DNA of 7,236 nucleotides, taken from Chloroflexota bacterium (GTDB lineage: Bacteria > Chloroflexota > Dehalococcoidia > Plut-88900). Position numbers and translations under genes: made by a program. Below are positions 5,497-7,236 of this stretch, in pieces. Every line of letters starts with the position of its first letter. The stretch's first letter is position 1. The notes under the pieces are model-generated. The model was given only the letters and a program-made list of their open reading frames with translations. It made no database searches and was not told the DNA's origin. The DNA is taken from the NCBI GenBank assembly GCA_022566235.1, contig JADFJI010000108.1:1-7236 (forward strand). The letters run 5' to 3'.

Positions 5497-6642
5497 CTAC
5501 CCTAGAGCGTAAATCCCCAGGGCGTTTTCGCCAAGGATCTTGGCCTGGTCCTCCTGAGAAAGGGAGGCTATGGTCTCTTTGAATTCACCCAGCGGCTCCC
5601 CGTGGCCTTCCTCGTGGGGGTAATCGGAGCCCCACATAAGCTTGTGAGCGCCCACCAGCTGGGCCATGAATGGGAAGCTCTTTTCGTCGGTCTCGCCGGA
5701 TATCCAGCCTTGCCTGTCGAAGTACTCGCTGGGCAGGAGCTTCATCTCCGTGCTTTTCCTCCCCATCATCCTATACTTGGCGTCCATAAGATAAATCCAG
5801 TGGGCGATCCACCCACACCCCGTCTCCACCACCCCGACCGACAGCCTGGGGAAGCGCTCGAAGACAGCGCCCTGGAAAAAGCTGGTGAAGGCTATCTGGC
5901 AGTCGGGATTATACATCAGGTTGAAGAACCAGCTGTTTTGGCCAAAGCCCCCCTGGTACAGCTCGTGCCCCGAGTGCCTCGGGGTGTTGCTTACGTGGAT
6001 GCCCACGGGCAAGCCCATGTCCTGGCACTCGGCCCAGAACGAGTCGTAGTACCGGTCCCCGTATGGGATGCCGTTCGCCGGTACGGAGAACAGGTATACC
6101 CCTTTTGCCCCCAGCCCCGCGGCCCGCCTCACCTCCGTCACACCGTCCTCTACCCGCAGCAGCGATACGTGGGCTATGGGGACGATGCGGTCCGAGTAGG
6201 GCCGGCACAGGTCCGTAAGCCAGTCGTTATAGACCCGGCAGTAGGCCGCAGCCAGGTCCGGGTCGTCACACTCGTTCTGCCAGCCCAGGCAGAGGGAGGG
6301 ATAGAGGAGGGCTATATCTATTCCCTGCTCGTCCATCCACCTCAGGCGGGCTTCCATGTCCCGGGCCCCCGCCGGGACACCCTCCTCGTAATCGAGCCCT
6401 CCGGGCTTGGTGTTCTGCTCCCACGCCCCTTTCATGCTGGGGTCCAGGCCCCCGAAGGAGGCCAGCCCGCCCCCGCTCATCACCCGGGACCTCTTACCCT
6501 CGATCTCCATATACTCTCTTCCGTCCGGGTCCTTGCGAATGCGAAAGGCCCGGTCCCGGAACTGGGGCTCCAGGTTCCTCTCCCACAGGTCCGAAGGCTC
6601 CATGATGTGCCCGTCAACATCCACTACCTTGCGGGGTTTCAT
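5497..6642 (-). CDS. Metal-dependent amidohydrolase/decarboxylase-type hydrolase (Amidohydro_2, ACMSD-related)
   Basis: This 381-residue TIM-barrel enzyme belongs to the Amidohydro_2 family (PF04909), which includes the decarboxylase ACMSD and related hydrolases of ring-cleavage products. The N-terminus VVDVDGHIMEP carries the D-x-H metal motif (Asp10, His12), a common variant of H-x-H. GIHVSNT supplies a barrel histidine (His216), and WGSDYPHEEG supplies the catalytic aspartate (Asp340) with His343. The tail ILGENALGIYAL is typical, as these proteins usually end in an N-A-x-x-x-Y segment. GGAGG (6656-6652) lies 9 bases before the ATG at 6642 but only 3 before an earlier ATG at 6648, so 6642 is preferred; the longer form has 383 residues. 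A promoter-like TTGCCC/TAAGAT pair lies upstream. Many such enzymes occur in bacteria degrading recalcitrant organics; the substrate here is unknown. Confidence 0.9.
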   Translation of the reverse strand: MKPRKVVDVDGHIMEPSDLWERNLEPQFRDRAFRIRKDPDGREYMEIEGKRSRVMSGGGLASFGGLDPSMKGAWEQNTKPGGLDYEEGVPAGARDMEARLRWMDEQGIDIALLYPSLCLGWQNECDDPDLAAAYCRVYNDWLTDLCRPYSDRIVPIAHVSLLRVEDGVTEVRRAAGLGAKGVYLFSVPANGIPYGDRYYDSFWAECQDMGLPVGIHVSNTPRHSGHELYQGGFGQNSWFFNLMYNPDCQIAFTSFFQGAVFERFPRLSVGVVETGCGWIAHWIYLMDAKYRMMGRKSTEMKLLPSEYFDRQGWISGETDEKSFPFMAQLVGAHKLMWGSDYPHEEGHGEPLGEFKETIASLSQEDQAKILGENALGIYALG

Positions 6643-6689
6643 CCTCATCCTCCTCCGAGGCTACAAAGATGGGCGATTAAGTAAGGGTA

Positions 6690-6718
6690 ATCTTAGCAGG
6701 GCCTAGGGTGAGGGGCAA
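6690..6718 (-). promoter_or_regulatory. Putative promoter of the amidohydrolase gene
   Basis: On the minus strand TTGCCC (6718-6713) and TAAGAT (6695-6690) are separated by 17 bases, each matching the sigma-70 boxes at four of six positions, and TGC precedes the -10 to make an extended -10. It ends about 47 bases before the preferred ATG. The block around the -10 recurs upstream of the cupin gene, which adds weight. Confidence 0.5.
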
Positions 6719-6775
6719 CGGAGGGTGCTACAGGGACGCGGGGCTGGGGTAAGGCTAAGTTTACAGTAGGGCACG

Positions 6776-7235
6776 CTAGGTAGCCGCGGTATTCTGCCAG
6801 GTTACCTTCGTCCTTGTTCTACCAAATTGTACTTTTACCTCGAAGGTTGCCGAGAAATGCCTCTCTCCGAATTCATATGCCATGCTGCCTATAAATGCTG
6901 TTTCTAGACCCTGCGCAATCCAGATATCAAGTTCAGCACGGGAAATGTTCACTCTATGATCTGATGGCTCGGTCGGGAATATCACTCCGTAGGTTCTTGG
7001 AATCCAATTGTTCCTTTCGCCACTCTCATCGACAGGCTGGCAATGCCCTGTGATAATAATGTTACTTGCAAGGAGACTACCAGTATTCTGATAATTGATT
7101 ATCAATACATAACCATCTGTGCTAACCGCATCTCGCGGTTTTTATAAGCCCAAGCCAAGGTCGCAAATTAACTGTTATCGCCTGGGTTTGCTTGCTGGCC
7201 TCTTGGCCCGTGGCCTGAGCTGCCTGAGCAGATTC
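6776..7235 (-). pseudogene. C-terminal part of an uncharacterised protein, apparently frameshifted (5' end outside window)
   Basis: Two minus-strand frames join into one plausible protein. The upstream frame (from 7235) reads an Ala/Gln-rich, coiled-coil-like stretch ESAQAAQATGQEASKQ and then ITVNLRPWLGLIK, before a stop at 7124-7122. The downstream frame (open from 7141 to the TAG at 6778-6776) reads KPRDAVSTDGYVLIINYQNTG and onward. Dropping one A from the run of five (7143-7139) fuses them as LRPWLGLIKPRDAVSTDG. The layout, a coiled coil then R-P-W and a beta-rich V-x-x-x-Y-x-N-T-G domain, resembles a class of poorly known membrane-anchored bacterial proteins whose N-terminal membrane helix would lie outside the window. 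Taken alone, the 109-residue TTG-started ORF (7105) is probably not a whole gene. Base composition is visibly richer in A/T than its neighbours, suggesting transfer. The indel could be a real mutation or a homopolymer sequencing error. Function unknown. Confidence 0.55.
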
Positions 7236-7236
7236 C

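Noticed and set aside
5602..6684. Plus-strand ORF of 360 codons opposite the amidohydrolase
   Set aside because: It is antisense to a well-supported gene with complete metal-binding motifs, and its translation looks random and rich in Pro, Gly and Val.

Overview
This is a GC-rich bacterial window with short intergenic gaps. The gene set is the end of recA, recX, a phytoene-desaturase-type flavoenzyme, an Amidohydro_2 metal hydrolase, cupins and AhpD-like proteins. Such a mix is common in Dehalococcoidia/SAR202-type Chloroflexota, but that placement is an inference from gene style, not proven here.

Layout. Positions 2-565 (+) hold the C-terminal half of recA. Positions 737-2293 (-) hold a FAD-dependent oxidoreductase convergent with recA. 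Positions 2463-3101 (+) hold recX, so the usual recA-recX neighbourhood is split by the flavoenzyme. Directly after recX, with good ribosome binding sites and gaps of 18 and 29 bases, come two tandem AhpD/carboxymuconolactone-decarboxylase-like genes (3120-3665 and 3695-4249). On the minus strand follow a protein of two fused ectoine-synthase-like cupin domains (4390-5223), a metal-dependent amidohydrolase (5497-6642) and the end of an AT-richer gene that appears frameshifted (6776-7235).

The main result: each AhpD-like gene is interrupted by one in-frame TGA (3309-3311 and 3884-3886), at exactly the second cysteine of the family's catalytic CxxC motif. The motif reads C-R-Y-[TGA]-T-V-H-H in the first copy and C-R-D-[TGA]-T-I-H-H in the second. 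In both, the frame continues through the conserved rest of the domain. In both, a perfect 6-7 bp hairpin with a 3-base loop starting with G begins at the same distance from the TGA, as expected of a bacterial SECIS element. These are best read as two full-length selenoproteins (181 and 184 residues, Sec64 in both), not four short ORFs or two pseudogenes. TGA is an ordinary stop for recX, the flavoenzyme and the cupin, so general recoding is not the explanation. No selA, selB, selC or selD is visible here; they must lie elsewhere if the reading is right.

How the genes relate: recX and the two selenoproteins look like one transcription unit, pairing a RecA modulator with thiol/selenol redox proteins. 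The cupin and amidohydrolase are separate minus-strand units that share a promoter-like box (TGCTAAGATT). Their substrates cannot be read from the sequence.
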